From assembly GCF_900583165.1 (NCBI RefSeq), contig NZ_UTKY01000058.1:1-45659 (forward strand): DNA of 45,659 bases, given 5' to 3'. The stretch is from Pseudomonas viridiflava. GTDB lineage: Bacteria; Pseudomonadota; Gammaproteobacteria; Pseudomonadales; Pseudomonadaceae. The position numbers and the translations under genes were made by a program. This document shows, one piece after another, positions 1-8,037 of this stretch; position 1 is the stretch's first letter, and each line of letters opens with the position of its first letter. Under the pieces are notes generated by a model, which worked only from the letters and a program-made list of their open reading frames with translations, was not told the origin of the DNA and searched no databases.

Positions 1-236
1 GCTTTGGAGCGTGGGTAACCCGGCAGGACGCCGGGTTAGCCGCACTGGGCCATGGATGGCCCATTGCGGCGGCCCACGCTCCAAAGCCGGAGTGAGGGCA
101 CACCGAGCCTAGGCGAGGTGCCGAGTGTTGGGGCGAAGGCCTTTTGGTTACTTTTGGGCCTTTCCAAAAGTAACCCGCTGTAAGAGCGGAACCATAGGCG
201 GCCGTTACCGCAGGAATGGATATGTACACCGACAAA
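1..236 (-). repeat. Long dispersed structured element, copy 1
   Basis: One of four copies here (others near 31141-31440, 31621-31812, 45353-45575). The minus strand is the orientation shared with copies 2 and 4 as they read on plus; pairing evidence suggests that the plus strand of this copy is the structured one. On plus, a 15-bp outer stem (1-15 with 73-87) encloses two hairpins (16-24/30-38 and 47-53/56-62), a three-way junction. Then come a bulged hairpin (97-104/117-122), a perfect 12-bp hairpin (146-157/164-175), a 5-bp hairpin (175-179/185-189) and a short hairpin with one G-T pair (202-206/215-219). The left boundary may lie outside the window. An 83-residue reading frame crosses it, but I see no family or codon logic supporting a protein. 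Confidence 0.8.
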
Positions 237-265
237 CCGCCATCGCAGGCAAGCCAGCTCCCACA
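237..265. repeat. Single REP arm, variant class
   Basis: One half of a REP palindrome, containing GCAAGCCAGCTCCCACA. Its core (GCAGGCAAGCCAGCTCCC) differs from the dominant class here (GGGGGCAAGCCCCCTCCC). It joins the outer end of long-element copy 1, an arrangement repeated at copies 3 and 4. Confidence 0.7.
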
Positions 266-292
266 TTTTGATCCGGTTTACACCCAAGCCCC

Positions 293-781
293 TCAGTGCC
301 GCAGCAGCTTACGCAACGGCACCCCATCCTTAAGCACCGGCGACTTGATCACGATGTAGCTGAAGTACTTCGAGATCCCAATATTCTTATCCAACAAGCT
401 CTCCACCACCTCCTGATAGTGCTGAATACTGCGCGTCATAAACCGCACCAGATAGTCATACCCGCCACTGATCAAGTGGCATTCGAGCACCTCATCCACC
501 AGCCGAATATTGGACTCAAACTTGGCAAAGTCTTCACGCTTGTGGTCGCTGAGGGTGATCTCGGTAAACACCGTGACCGAATCGGTGATCTTGGCCAGGT
601 TCAAGTGGGCCTTGTAACTGGAGATATACCCCGCCGACTCCAGCCGCTTGACCCGTTGCAGGCAAGGGCTGGCCGACAGCCCAACGGCGTCGGCGAGGCT
701 GACGTTGGTCATGCGGCCGTCCTTTTGCAGTTCAACCAAAATGCTGATGTCGATCCGGTCCAGCTTGACGAGCCCTTCCAT
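293..781 (-). CDS. Lrp/AsnC-family transcriptional regulator
   Basis: This 162-residue protein has the standard length and layout of the Lrp/AsnC family: an N-terminal winged helix-turn-helix (about residues 8-60, opening LDRIDISILVELQKDGRMTN) and a C-terminal ligand-binding RAM domain (about 70-155, with ECHLISGGYDYLVRF). Such proteins bind DNA as dimers or octamers and respond to amino acids; the ECHL-SGGYDYL stretch resembles BkdR/Lrp-type members. An AGAGG ribosome site lies just upstream of the ATG. It is the last gene of the gabT-like/HAD/asnC group on the minus strand and the only DNA-binding regulator visible in the window, so it is the natural candidate to control gabT and perhaps the large catabolic operon (inference). 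Confidence 0.92.
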   Translation of the reverse strand: MEGLVKLDRIDISILVELQKDGRMTNVSLADAVGLSASPCLQRVKRLESAGYISSYKAHLNLAKITDSVTVFTEITLSDHKREDFAKFESNIRLVDEVLECHLISGGYDYLVRFMTRSIQHYQEVVESLLDKNIGISKYFSYIVIKSPVLKDGVPLRKLLRH

Positions 782-826
782 TGCGTACCTCTTGACTGCC
801 GTTTGTAAGACAATCTTCTAGCAAAA

Positions 827-1471
827 TCAGCGCCGTAAAGACAGCTGATGCTGCGCCACCAGATCCGCCATGCTGTTGATGCAGTAATCTGCCGCGCACG
901 GAGAAGGCTGCCGTGCCCGGTGGCGGCCGATCAAACAGCGGTCCAGGGCCACCTGCGCGCCGACCGATGGGCGGGTGATATGCAGGATCGGTTGCACATC
1001 ATCACCCTGTCGATTGAGCCATTGTGGGTCTTCGGCCAGGGAAATGAAGTCTTCCGGTGCAATCCCCAGACGCTCACACAACGCGCCGCGATCTTCGGCA
1101 TCGCGGTCGCCGCGCACCAGCAGGCGATAGAACTTGCGCAGGTACAGCATCGCCCCCGGCGCATCTTCGAACAATGACCAGTTGCCCGCCGAACGGGCAA
1201 AGCTCATGCCCTCCTCCCAACTGGCGTGCAAGCCCCAGTTTTCGGCGAGCTGGCGATGGGCGAAACACAGCACACCACTGAAGCCTAGTTCAGCGAAGCG
1301 CGAATAGAGGCCTGCCACCACCGCGCTGAACTCAGCCAGTACCTGCTCCTTGGACGGCTGCCCGCCACGGTTGTCGAGCAGCGGTTGCAACGCCGCCCAC
1401 ACCCCCGAGTCGCGGTCCACCAGCACTTCATCGCAGTCAATCAGCAACGCTCGATAATCTGTCAGCCCCAT
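827..1471 (-). CDS. HAD-superfamily hydrolase
   Basis: A 214-residue soluble haloacid-dehalogenase-superfamily protein. HAD motif I is present near the N-terminus (LLIDCDEVLVDRDSG), giving the DxD pair for the phosphoaspartyl nucleophile and general acid. The spacing resembles a phosphatase/phosphoglycolate-phosphatase fold with a helical cap (about residues 20-100). Motif IV is not obvious, and the C-terminal part is weakly conserved to my eye. It lies 47 bp after the gabT-like gene and 45 bp before the Lrp-type regulator, on the same strand, so co-transcription is likely. Substrate unknown; a phosphatase for a small metabolite is most probable. Confidence 0.8.
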   Translation of the reverse strand: MGLTDYRALLIDCDEVLVDRDSGVWAALQPLLDNRGGQPSKEQVLAEFSAVVAGLYSRFAELGFSGVLCFAHRQLAENWGLHASWEEGMSFARSAGNWSLFEDAPGAMLYLRKFYRLLVRGDRDAEDRGALCERLGIAPEDFISLAEDPQWLNRQGDDVQPILHITRPSVGAQVALDRCLIGRHRARQPSPCAADYCINSMADLVAQHQLSLRR

Positions 1472-1518
1472 GGTGGGTCAAGCCTCCTTGATGCGTTTCA
1501 CCCGTCGCGGGCACAGCC

Positions 1519-2811
1519 TCAGTTCAAGACGCGTGCCAAGGCCGCGTCGAGAATCTGCAAGGCTTCGTCGATCTGTGCTTCGGTGGCCACCAACGGCGCC
1601 AAAAAGCGCAGCACGTTGCGGTGCACGCCGCATTTGATCACCAGCAAACCTCCGGCGCGGGCGGCGTCGATCACCTGCTGGTTAAGGTCGGCATCCGGGG
1701 TGCGCGCCGCGTCGTTCTTGATCAGCTCGATGGCCAGCATGAAGCCGGTGCCACGCACATCGCCGATGTTCGGGTAGCGTGCCTGCAAACCGAGCAGGCC
1801 TTTACGCAGGCGTTCGCCCAGCACTTGGCTGCGGGCCAGCAATTGCTCTTGTTCGAACGCGTCGATCACCGCCAGCGCCGCTGCGCAGGCCAAAGCGTTG
1901 CCGCCGTAGGTGCCACCCAGGCCACCGGGCAGCGGTGCGTCCATGATGTGCGCCTTGCCGACCACGCCGGACAACGGCAAGCCACCGGCCAGGCTCTTGG
2001 CCACGGTGACCAGGTCGGGCTGGATACCGGAATGCTGGAAACCAAACCAAGTGCCGGTGCGACCGAAACCGGTCTGGATTTCATCAAGGATCAACACAAT
2101 GCCGTGCTTATCAGCCAACGCACGCAGCGCCTTCAAAAACTCTGGCGGTGCCGTGAGGAAACCGCCATCGCCCTGCACCGGCTCGATGATGATTGCCGCG
2201 ACACGTTCCGGCGCAACCTGGGTTGCCAACAATTCATCCAAGGCATTCAGGGCAACTTCGCTGGTGACACCTCGATAGGCATTTGGATAGGGGGTGTGGA
2301 ACACCTCAGGCGCAAACGGCCCGAAGTTCTGTTTGTAGGGTTGGCTCATGCCAGTGAGCGTGGTGCCCAGCAAGGTACGGCCATGAAACCCCCCGCGAAA
2401 CGCGATCACCGCCGAACGGTTGGTGTGCGCACGGGCGATCTTCACCGCATTTTCCACCGCCTCGGCACCGGAGGTGAAGAACGCCGCTTTATACGCCTCC
2501 TTGCCGCCGACCATCTCACTCAGGCGCTGGGCCAGGTCGAGGTAAGGCTGATAGGCAACCACCTGGAAACACGCGTGGGACACCTTTTGCAGCTGAGCCT
2601 GCACAGCCGCGACGACCTTGGGGTGGTTATGGCCGATATTGAGCACGCCGATGCCACCGACGAAATCCAGGTAACGTTTGCCATCCACGTCCCACAGCTC
2701 GGCGCCGTCGGCGCGGTCGATCACCAGCGGGTGCGCGGTCACCAACCCACGGGGCACGAACTGCTCGCGCTGACGGAGCAAATGAGGGGTTTCATCGACT
2801 TTGCTATTCAT
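1519..2811 (-). CDS. gabT: 4-aminobutyrate-type aminotransferase (class III, PLP)
   Basis: A class-III PLP aminotransferase of about 430 residues, the usual GabT length. Visible family marks are TSGAEAVENAVKIARAHTNR, the Asp of the LILDEIQTGFGRTG motif and the SLAGGLPLSGVVGK motif with the Schiff-base lysine. It would move the amino group of 4-aminobutyrate or a related omega-amino acid to 2-oxoglutarate or pyruvate, giving a semialdehyde for a GabD-type dehydrogenase such as the one at 5302-6762. I chose the ATG at 2811 (GGGAAATGCC just before it); an in-frame ATG four codons upstream (2823) is possible. Divergent from the reductase at 3006. The real substrate could be another omega-amino acid, so the symbol names the family. 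Confidence 0.88.
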   Translation of the reverse strand: MNSKVDETPHLLRQREQFVPRGLVTAHPLVIDRADGAELWDVDGKRYLDFVGGIGVLNIGHNHPKVVAAVQAQLQKVSHACFQVVAYQPYLDLAQRLSEMVGGKEAYKAAFFTSGAEAVENAVKIARAHTNRSAVIAFRGGFHGRTLLGTTLTGMSQPYKQNFGPFAPEVFHTPYPNAYRGVTSEVALNALDELLATQVAPERVAAIIIEPVQGDGGFLTAPPEFLKALRALADKHGIVLILDEIQTGFGRTGTWFGFQHSGIQPDLVTVAKSLAGGLPLSGVVGKAHIMDAPLPGGLGGTYGGNALACAAALAVIDAFEQEQLLARSQVLGERLRKGLLGLQARYPNIGDVRGTGFMLAIELIKNDAARTPDADLNQQVIDAARAGGLLVIKCGVHRNVLRFLAPLVATEAQIDEALQILDAALARVLN

Positions 2812-3005
2812 GGCATTTCCCATCGTGAGTCCGGCAACCTGGAAGTGGTTGCGATGCTGTTCAGATTACGGGGTGCGGGCAACGCACTACGCCGAACTTG
2901 GCCTGTGAGAAATTCGTATCCACTGTTTTGCCCCTGCGTTTCAACAGATCCTGCGCCGGGGTTTGGGCGATGATGATCGCAACCTTAATCCAGCAGGAAA
3001 TGCCC
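2812..3005. promoter_or_regulatory. Divergent intergenic region, gabT-like / ghrA-like
   Basis: This 194-bp gap separates divergently transcribed genes and must hold both promoters. I see no convincing -35/-10 pair or perfect palindrome. AGGA at 2995-2998 lies seven bases before the ATG at 3006 and decides that start over the ATG at 3000. Lrp-type sites are degenerate and could be missed by eye. Confidence 0.45.
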
Positions 3006-3932
3006 ATGGCCTTGCTCTATAAAGCTGACCCGGTGCGCGGCCAACACTGGCAGGCGCTCTTTGCCGAACATGCACCGGATATCGAATGGCGCGCCTGGCC
3101 TGAGATCGGCAACCCCGAAGAGATTGAGTACCTCGCGGCCTGGACCGCGCCGGATGAGGTGGCGCAATTGCTGCCCAATCTCAAAGTGCTGTTTGCCCTC
3201 TCCGCTGGCGTCGATCAACTCGACCTGTCGCGCCTACCGCCCGACTTGCCGGTAGTGCGTCTACTTGATCCCGGCATCACCAGAGGCATGTGCGAATACG
3301 CCAGCTGGGCCGTGCTCAGCCTGCATCGGGACATGCTGCGCTACCGCCAGCAGCAAGTGGCGCGGTGCTGGCAGGCGCACCTGTTGCAGCCGGCGGCGAA
3401 TCGTCGGGTTGGCGTAATGGGGTTGGGCGCACAGGCCCAACAGATATTGGCGACACTGGCGCCCTTGGGGTTTGCCCTGTCGGGGTGGGCGCGCAGTGCT
3501 CGGCATCTACCTGGAGTGAAGTGTTACGCGGGCGAGGAACAACTGCCGGCGTTTCTCAGCCAGTGCGACATTCTGCTGTGTGTCCTTCCGTTGACCGATC
3601 AGACCCAAGGCATTCTGGATCGACAGCTGTTTGCCCAACTGCCCAAGGGCGCGGCGCTGATCAATATGGGGCGTGGCGGGCATTTGGTTGAACAGGATTT
3701 GCTGGAAGCACTCGACAGCGGACAACTGAGTGGCGCGGTGCTGGATGTCTTACAGGAAGAACCTGCGCCGCCGAGTCACTCGTTCTGGACGCATCCGCAG
3801 ATTGTGCTCACTCCGCACATTGCCGCGATGACCCAGCCACACAGTGCATTCGGCGTGTTGCTAGAAAACATCCGCCGCTTCGAACGCGGCGAGCCCATGC
3901 TGGGCGAGATCGATCGAACACTCGGCTACTGA
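3006..3932 (+). CDS. ghrA: Glyoxylate/hydroxypyruvate reductase A-like 2-hydroxyacid dehydrogenase
   Basis: A 308-residue D-isomer-specific 2-hydroxyacid dehydrogenase, close in length to GhrA. It has the Rossmann glycine motif (VGVMGLGAQAQQIL, where the usual second hydrophobic-Gly is replaced by AQ), then VLPLTDQTQGILD, INMGRGGHLVEQDLLEAL (catalytic Arg region), VLDVLQEEPAP (Glu) and LTPHIAA (catalytic His). It reduces glyoxylate, hydroxypyruvate or similar 2-oxo acids with NADPH. The ATG at 3006 has AGGA seven bases upstream, better placed than for the ATG at 3000 or starts further upstream. Being divergent from gabT, it probably clears 2-oxo acids from the same catabolism. A REPIN begins 17 bp after the stop. 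Confidence 0.9.
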   Translation: MALLYKADPVRGQHWQALFAEHAPDIEWRAWPEIGNPEEIEYLAAWTAPDEVAQLLPNLKVLFALSAGVDQLDLSRLPPDLPVVRLLDPGITRGMCEYASWAVLSLHRDMLRYRQQQVARCWQAHLLQPAANRRVGVMGLGAQAQQILATLAPLGFALSGWARSARHLPGVKCYAGEEQLPAFLSQCDILLCVLPLTDQTQGILDRQLFAQLPKGAALINMGRGGHLVEQDLLEALDSGQLSGAVLDVLQEEPAPPSHSFWTHPQIVLTPHIAAMTQPHSAFGVLLENIRRFERGEPMLGEIDRTLGY

Positions 3933-3948
3933 TGTATGAAGATCAAAA

Positions 3949-4038
3949 TGTGGGAGGGGGCTTGCTCCCGATGGCGGTGTGTCAGTCAATAGATTCATTG
4001 GCTGATCCACCGCAATCGGGGGCAAGCCCCCTCCCACA
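3949..4038. repeat. REPIN (GGGGGCTTG class)
   Basis: Two inverted REP arms, starting TGTGGGAGGGGGCTTGC and ending GCAAGCCCCCTCCCACA, around a short spacer with GTGTCAG-type inner inverted segments. This is the usual REPIN arrangement in P. fluorescens-group genomes, mobilised in trans by RAYT transposases. It lies just downstream of the reductase gene. Confidence 0.9.
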
Positions 4039-4084
4039 TTTGGACCTGTGCCAGCCGCAGGTAACAAGCACACCGCCAATCCCC

Positions 4085-4187
4085 TGTGGGAGGGGGCTTG
4101 CCCCCGATGAGGGAGTGTCAGGTAGCACACTTATAACTGACACACCGCCATCGGGAGCAAGTCGAATCGTCGCACCGCCCCTCCCAC
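4085..4187. repeat. REPIN with a variant right arm
   Basis: The left arm is canonical (TGTGGGAGGGGGCTTGCCCC). The right arm reads GGGAGCAAG, then a 16-base segment TCGAATCGTCGCACCG, then CCCCTCCCAC: a net gain of about 15 bases over the normal arm. It follows the 3949-4038 REPIN by 46 bp, and that spacer recurs near 21981-22031. Confidence 0.8.
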
Positions 4188-4201
4188 CTTTTTCGACCGT
4201 G

Positions 4202-5281
4202 TTACAACCTGGCCGCAATCGCCGCACCCACCTCCTGGGTCGAGCCCTTGCCACCCAAATCCGGCGTAATCGGCCCTTCGGCAATCACCGCTTCAATCGC
4301 CTGCAAAATCCCGTCGTGGGCCGCCCGGTAGCGCTCATCCCCATTGCCCAAAAAGTCCAACATCAACGCCCCCGACCAGATCATCGCAATCGGGTTGGCG
4401 ATGTTCTGCCCATAGATATCCGGCGCCGAGCCGTGCACCGGTTCGAACAACGACGGGAACCGCCGCTCCGGGTCGAGGTTGGCCGATGGCGCGATGCCGA
4501 TGGTGCCTGCGCACGCCGGCCCCAGGTCGGAGAGGATGTCGCCAAACAGGTTCGACGCTACCACCACGTCAAACCGATCCGGCTGCAATACAAACCGCGC
4601 ACAGAGGATATCGATGTGCTGTTTGTCCCACGTCACCTCGGGGTAATTGGCCGCCATCAACGCCGTGCGCTCGTCCCAATACGGCATGCTGATGGAAATC
4701 CCGTTGGACTTGGTCGCCGCCGTCAAGCGCTTGCGCGGGCGGGTTTGTGCCAGGTCGAAGGCGAATTTGAGGATGCGGTCGACACCGCGCCGGGTGAATA
4801 CCGACTCCTGCAACACGAACTCATGCTCGGTGCCTTCGAACATCTTGCCGCCCACCGAGGAATACTCGCCCTCGGTGTTTTCGCGGATCACTACAAAGTC
4901 GATATCCCCAGGCTCGCGCCCCGCTAGCGGGCACGGCACGCCGGGAAAGAGTCGCACCGGGCGGATATTCACGTACTGGTCAAAGTCACGACGGAATTTA
5001 AGCAACGAGCCCCACAGGGAAATATGGTCCGGCACTTTGTCAGGCCAGCCCACGGCGCCAAAGTAGATAGCGTCAAACCCCTTGAGCTGTTCGAACCAGT
5101 CGTCAGGCATCATTTGCCCGTGTTCCAGGTAGTAATCGCAGTGAGCCCAGTCGAGCACTTCGATGCTCAGGTTCAGGTCCCAGGTTTTTGCCGCCTGTTC
5201 CAACACCCGCAGCCCTTCGGGCAGCACTTCCTTGCCAATGCCATCGCCGGCTATCGCGGCGATCCTGAATGCCTTGCTCAT
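4202..5281 (-). CDS. Tartrate/D-malate dehydrogenase-type decarboxylating dehydrogenase
   Basis: A 359-residue member of the isocitrate/isopropylmalate dehydrogenase family, closest in look to TtuC (tartrate) and DmlA (D-malate). It starts with AFRIAAIAGDGIGKEVLPEG, has VVIRENTEGEYSSVGG in the substrate/NAD region, NLFGDILSDLGPACAGTIG with metal-binding Asp residues, and FEPVHGSAPDIYGQNIANP, the NAD-site signature. Such enzymes oxidise a 2R-hydroxyacid and decarboxylate it with NAD and Mn or Mg. It is the last gene of the long minus-strand operon, 20 bp after the GabD-like gene. In this setting it may process a malate- or tartrate-like end product; LeuB is less likely given the catabolic neighbours. 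Confidence 0.85.
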   Translation of the reverse strand: MSKAFRIAAIAGDGIGKEVLPEGLRVLEQAAKTWDLNLSIEVLDWAHCDYYLEHGQMMPDDWFEQLKGFDAIYFGAVGWPDKVPDHISLWGSLLKFRRDFDQYVNIRPVRLFPGVPCPLAGREPGDIDFVVIRENTEGEYSSVGGKMFEGTEHEFVLQESVFTRRGVDRILKFAFDLAQTRPRKRLTAATKSNGISISMPYWDERTALMAANYPEVTWDKQHIDILCARFVLQPDRFDVVVASNLFGDILSDLGPACAGTIGIAPSANLDPERRFPSLFEPVHGSAPDIYGQNIANPIAMIWSGALMLDFLGNGDERYRAAHDGILQAIEAVIAEGPITPDLGGKGSTQEVGAAIAARL

Positions 5282-5301
5282 TGTTCACTCCCCATTAACT
5301 G

Positions 5302-6762
5302 TCAGTTTAAGCCGCCAATGTGGAAGGCTTTGACTTCAAGGTATTCGTCCAGGCCGTACTTGCTGCCCTCACGGCCCAGGCCCGACTGTTTGATACCGCC
5401 AAAGGGTGCGACTTCCATCGAGATGATCCCGGTGTTGAGCCCGACCATGCCGAATTCCAGGGCCTCGCCGAAGCGCCAGGAGCGCTGCAAGTCCTGGGTG
5501 AAATAGTAGGCGCCCAGGCCATACGGTGTGGCGTTGGCCAACGCCAAAGCCTCGGCCTCAGTGCTAAAGCGCATCAACGGCGCCACCGGGCCGAAGGTTT
5601 CTTCGTTGGCCAGCAGCATGCCGGCGTGGGCATCGCCCAGCACCGTGGGTTGTACGAACTGGCTGTCGCCACCGGGGATCGCACCGCACAATAGCTTGGC
5701 GCCCTGGCTCAACGCATCGTCGATATGCCGCGCGACCTTGTTCACCGCCGGCGGGTTGATCAGCGGTCCGATGGTCACGCCGTCTTCCAGGCCATTGCCG
5801 ACCTTGAGCTTGCCCACCTCTTCCACCAAGCGCGCAGCGAATCGTTCATAGATGCCGGCCTGCACCAGGATGCGGTTGGCGCACACGCAGGTTTGCCCGG
5901 CATTGCGGAATTTGCTGATCATCACCCCGGCCACCGCCTGCTCCAGATCGGCGTCATCAAACACCACAAACGGTGCATTGCCACCCAGTTCCAGGCTCAG
6001 ACGCTTGATGTGTTCGGCGCTCTGGCGCATCAGTAGGCGGCCAACGGCGGTGGAGCCGGTAAAAGAAATCTTGCGCACCGAAGGGTTGCCGGTCAGTTCT
6101 TCACCGATACCTGCAGGTAGACCGGTAATCACGTTGAACACGCCAGCAGGAATGCCCACGCGCTCGGCCAACACCCCCAAGGCAAGGGCCGACAGCGGCG
6201 TAAGGTCCGAAGGCTTGACGATGATCGGGCACCCGGCGGCCAATGCAGGCGCGCATTTGCGGGTGATCATCGCGTTGGGGAAATTCCACGGCGTGATGGC
6301 AGCACACACGCCCACCGGTTGCTTGAGCGTCAGCAAACGCCGATCACCACTGGGCGCCGGCATGGTTTCGCCGTACACCCGGCGCGCTTCCTCGGCGAAC
6401 CATTTGACGAAGCCCGCGCCGTAGCGCACTTCGCCCTTGGCTTCGTTGAGGGGCTTGCCCTGTTCGCTGGTCATGATCAGCGCCAGGTCGTCGAGGTTGT
6501 CGATCATCGCCTGATACCAGCGCTCCAGCAGCGCCGCACGCTCGGCCGCCGGGCGCGCACGCCAGGCGGGCCAGGCGCGTTCGGCGGCCTCGATGGCGCG
6601 GCGGGTGTCCACGGCGTCCATCGCCGGTACCTTGGCGAGCAACTCGCCAGTGGCAGGGTCGTGGATGGCCAGGGTGGCGCCGCTGTCGGCAGCGATCCAC
6701 TGGCCGTCTACATAGGCGAGTTCAGCCAGCAGGCTGGGGTCTTGCAAGCGAGTGTTGAGCAT
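5302..6762 (-). CDS. gabD: Succinate-semialdehyde dehydrogenase-type ALDH
   Basis: A 486-residue aldehyde dehydrogenase of full family length. Visible marks are the cofactor-binding TPWNFPNAMITRKCAPALAA, SFTGSTAVGRLL, the general-base Glu in LSLELGGNAPFVVF and the catalytic Cys in NAGQTCVCANR. The NAGQTCVCANR form and the C-terminal FGGIKQSGLGREGSKYGLDE are typical of GabD (class I SSADH). It would oxidise succinate semialdehyde or a close homologue to the acid with NAD(P). It pairs logically with the GabT-like enzyme at 1519-2811, though that gene is outside this operon. A 117-bp gap (6763-6879) separates it from the deacylase upstream and could hold a secondary promoter, but I see none clearly. 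Confidence 0.9.
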   Translation of the reverse strand: MLNTRLQDPSLLAELAYVDGQWIAADSGATLAIHDPATGELLAKVPAMDAVDTRRAIEAAERAWPAWRARPAAERAALLERWYQAMIDNLDDLALIMTSEQGKPLNEAKGEVRYGAGFVKWFAEEARRVYGETMPAPSGDRRLLTLKQPVGVCAAITPWNFPNAMITRKCAPALAAGCPIIVKPSDLTPLSALALGVLAERVGIPAGVFNVITGLPAGIGEELTGNPSVRKISFTGSTAVGRLLMRQSAEHIKRLSLELGGNAPFVVFDDADLEQAVAGVMISKFRNAGQTCVCANRILVQAGIYERFAARLVEEVGKLKVGNGLEDGVTIGPLINPPAVNKVARHIDDALSQGAKLLCGAIPGGDSQFVQPTVLGDAHAGMLLANEETFGPVAPLMRFSTEAEALALANATPYGLGAYYFTQDLQRSWRFGEALEFGMVGLNTGIISMEVAPFGGIKQSGLGREGSKYGLDEYLEVKAFHIGGLN

Positions 6763-6879
6763 GGTCGAGTCCTGATCCGAGACAGGTTCCAGTCTAGGGA
6801 GCCGTCACGGATAAGGATGCCGAAAGCGCGTTGTCAGCAGCGTGCCGTGCTGAATTCAAGCCCAGGACGGCAGGCTCTG

Positions 6880-8037
6880 CTACGCCTTCAACGAGCCCAA
6901 TAACCCTTGTAGAAAGTGCGAGCCCGCGTCCATCTGGCTGATCTCGATAAACTCATCCGGCTTGTGGGCCTGTTCGATGGAGCCGGGCCCGCAGACCACC
7001 ACCGGCACGTCCAGGCGCTGCTTGAACAGGCCGCCTTCGGTGCCGAACGAGACCTTGGACGTGCCGACATCCGGCGCGGCGAATTGCTTGAGAAAACTCA
7101 CCGCCTCCACCGTCGGATGGGTCTCCAGGCCGGGATAGACGTTGATGGTTTCAATCTCGATGGCGGCCACGCTGGAGAGTTTTTGCGCCTCACGCACAAT
7201 CACTTCGGCGCGCTCGCGCATCTGGTCGAGGAACTGGTCCAGGTCGTCCGCCGGCAGGTTGCGCACCTCGAAATCCAGGGTGCACAGGTTGGGCACGATA
7301 TTCAGTGCCTTGCCGCCGACGATCTGGCCCACATGCACGGTGCTGTAGGGCACGTCATAGTCATGGTCCTGGGCGCCGTGTTGTTCCAGTTGGCGCTGGC
7401 TCTCACGCAGGGCGGCGATAAAGTCGCAGGCCACATGAATGGCATTGACCGAACGCGGCGCCAGCGACGAATGCGCCTCCAGGCCGCGACAGTAAGTGCG
7501 ATAGGAGCCCTTACCCTTGTGCCCGAGCACGAATTGCATATTGGTCGGCTCGCCGATCAGGCACAGAAACGGGCGCACCGGTGCCAGGTGCAGCACGTCC
7601 AGCAGGCGGCGTACGCCCACGCAGCCGATCTCTTCGTCATGGGACAGGGCCAGTTGCAACGGGCGCGTCAGGTTGTGGTCCGCGGCGTCGAGCATGGCGT
7701 CGATGGCCAGGGCGATAAAGCCCTTCATGTCGCAGCTGCCACGCCCGTAGATGCGCCCGTCCTGCACGGTGGCGGCGAACGCGGGAAAGGTCCACGCCTG
7801 CCCCGCCGCCGGCACCACATCGGTGTGACCGGAGAGCAACACGCCGGGCTGTTCCTTGGGCCCGGTGCTGGCGAACAGGTTGGCCTTCTTGCCGCTTTCG
7901 TCCTGGACGATCAGTGACTCGATACCCTTGGTGAGCAGCAGGTCGCGCACGTAGTGGATCAGCGCGAGATTGGATTCCGACGACACCGTGTCGAAGGCCA
8001 TCAACTGCTTGAGAATTTCTAAAACGCGGGGGGTCAT
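6880..8037 (-). CDS. argE: ArgE/DapE-family M20 deacylase (acetylornithine deacetylase-like)
   Basis: A 385-residue M20 metallopeptidase-fold deacylase, the usual ArgE length. Zinc-ligand motifs are clear: LLSGHTDVVPA (His, Asp), YGRGSCDMKGF (bridging Asp), LSHDEEIGCVG (catalytic and ligand Glu), LIGEPTN and CGPGSIEQAHKPDEFIEI (final His). ArgE cleaves N-acyl groups from ornithine and other amino acids. The gene overlaps the preceding oxidase by 4 nt, so it is translationally coupled to the catabolic operon. This position suggests deacylation or peptide-bond cleavage of an imported compound, not arginine biosynthesis (inference). Confidence 0.87.
   Translation of the reverse strand: MTPRVLEILKQLMAFDTVSSESNLALIHYVRDLLLTKGIESLIVQDESGKKANLFASTGPKEQPGVLLSGHTDVVPAAGQAWTFPAFAATVQDGRIYGRGSCDMKGFIALAIDAMLDAADHNLTRPLQLALSHDEEIGCVGVRRLLDVLHLAPVRPFLCLIGEPTNMQFVLGHKGKGSYRTYCRGLEAHSSLAPRSVNAIHVACDFIAALRESQRQLEQHGAQDHDYDVPYSTVHVGQIVGGKALNIVPNLCTLDFEVRNLPADDLDQFLDQMRERAEVIVREAQKLSSVAAIEIETINVYPGLETHPTVEAVSFLKQFAAPDVGTSKVSFGTEGGLFKQRLDVPVVVCGPGSIEQAHKPDEFIEISQMDAGSHFLQGLLGSLKA

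Noticed and set aside
36..287. 83-residue minus-strand open frame across long-element copy 1 (ending in GTSPRLGVPSLRLWSVG-type text)
   Set aside because: Similar text appears in every copy of the repeat in different contexts, covers the hairpins and ends in REP sequence. It is a by-product of a structured repeat, with no ribosome site or recognisable family.
1621..2973. 450-residue plus-strand frame opposite gabT
   Set aside because: Antisense shadow of a well-supported gene in GC-rich DNA; its translation shows no family motif.
3949..4187. CRISPR-like array of palindromes
   Set aside because: The units are inverted REP pairs with arms facing each other, dispersed through the window, with conserved spacers and no cas genes.
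6763..6879. Internal promoter before gabD (CTGACA on the minus strand)
   Set aside because: The -35-like motif has no acceptable -10 at the right distance, so I did not list it.
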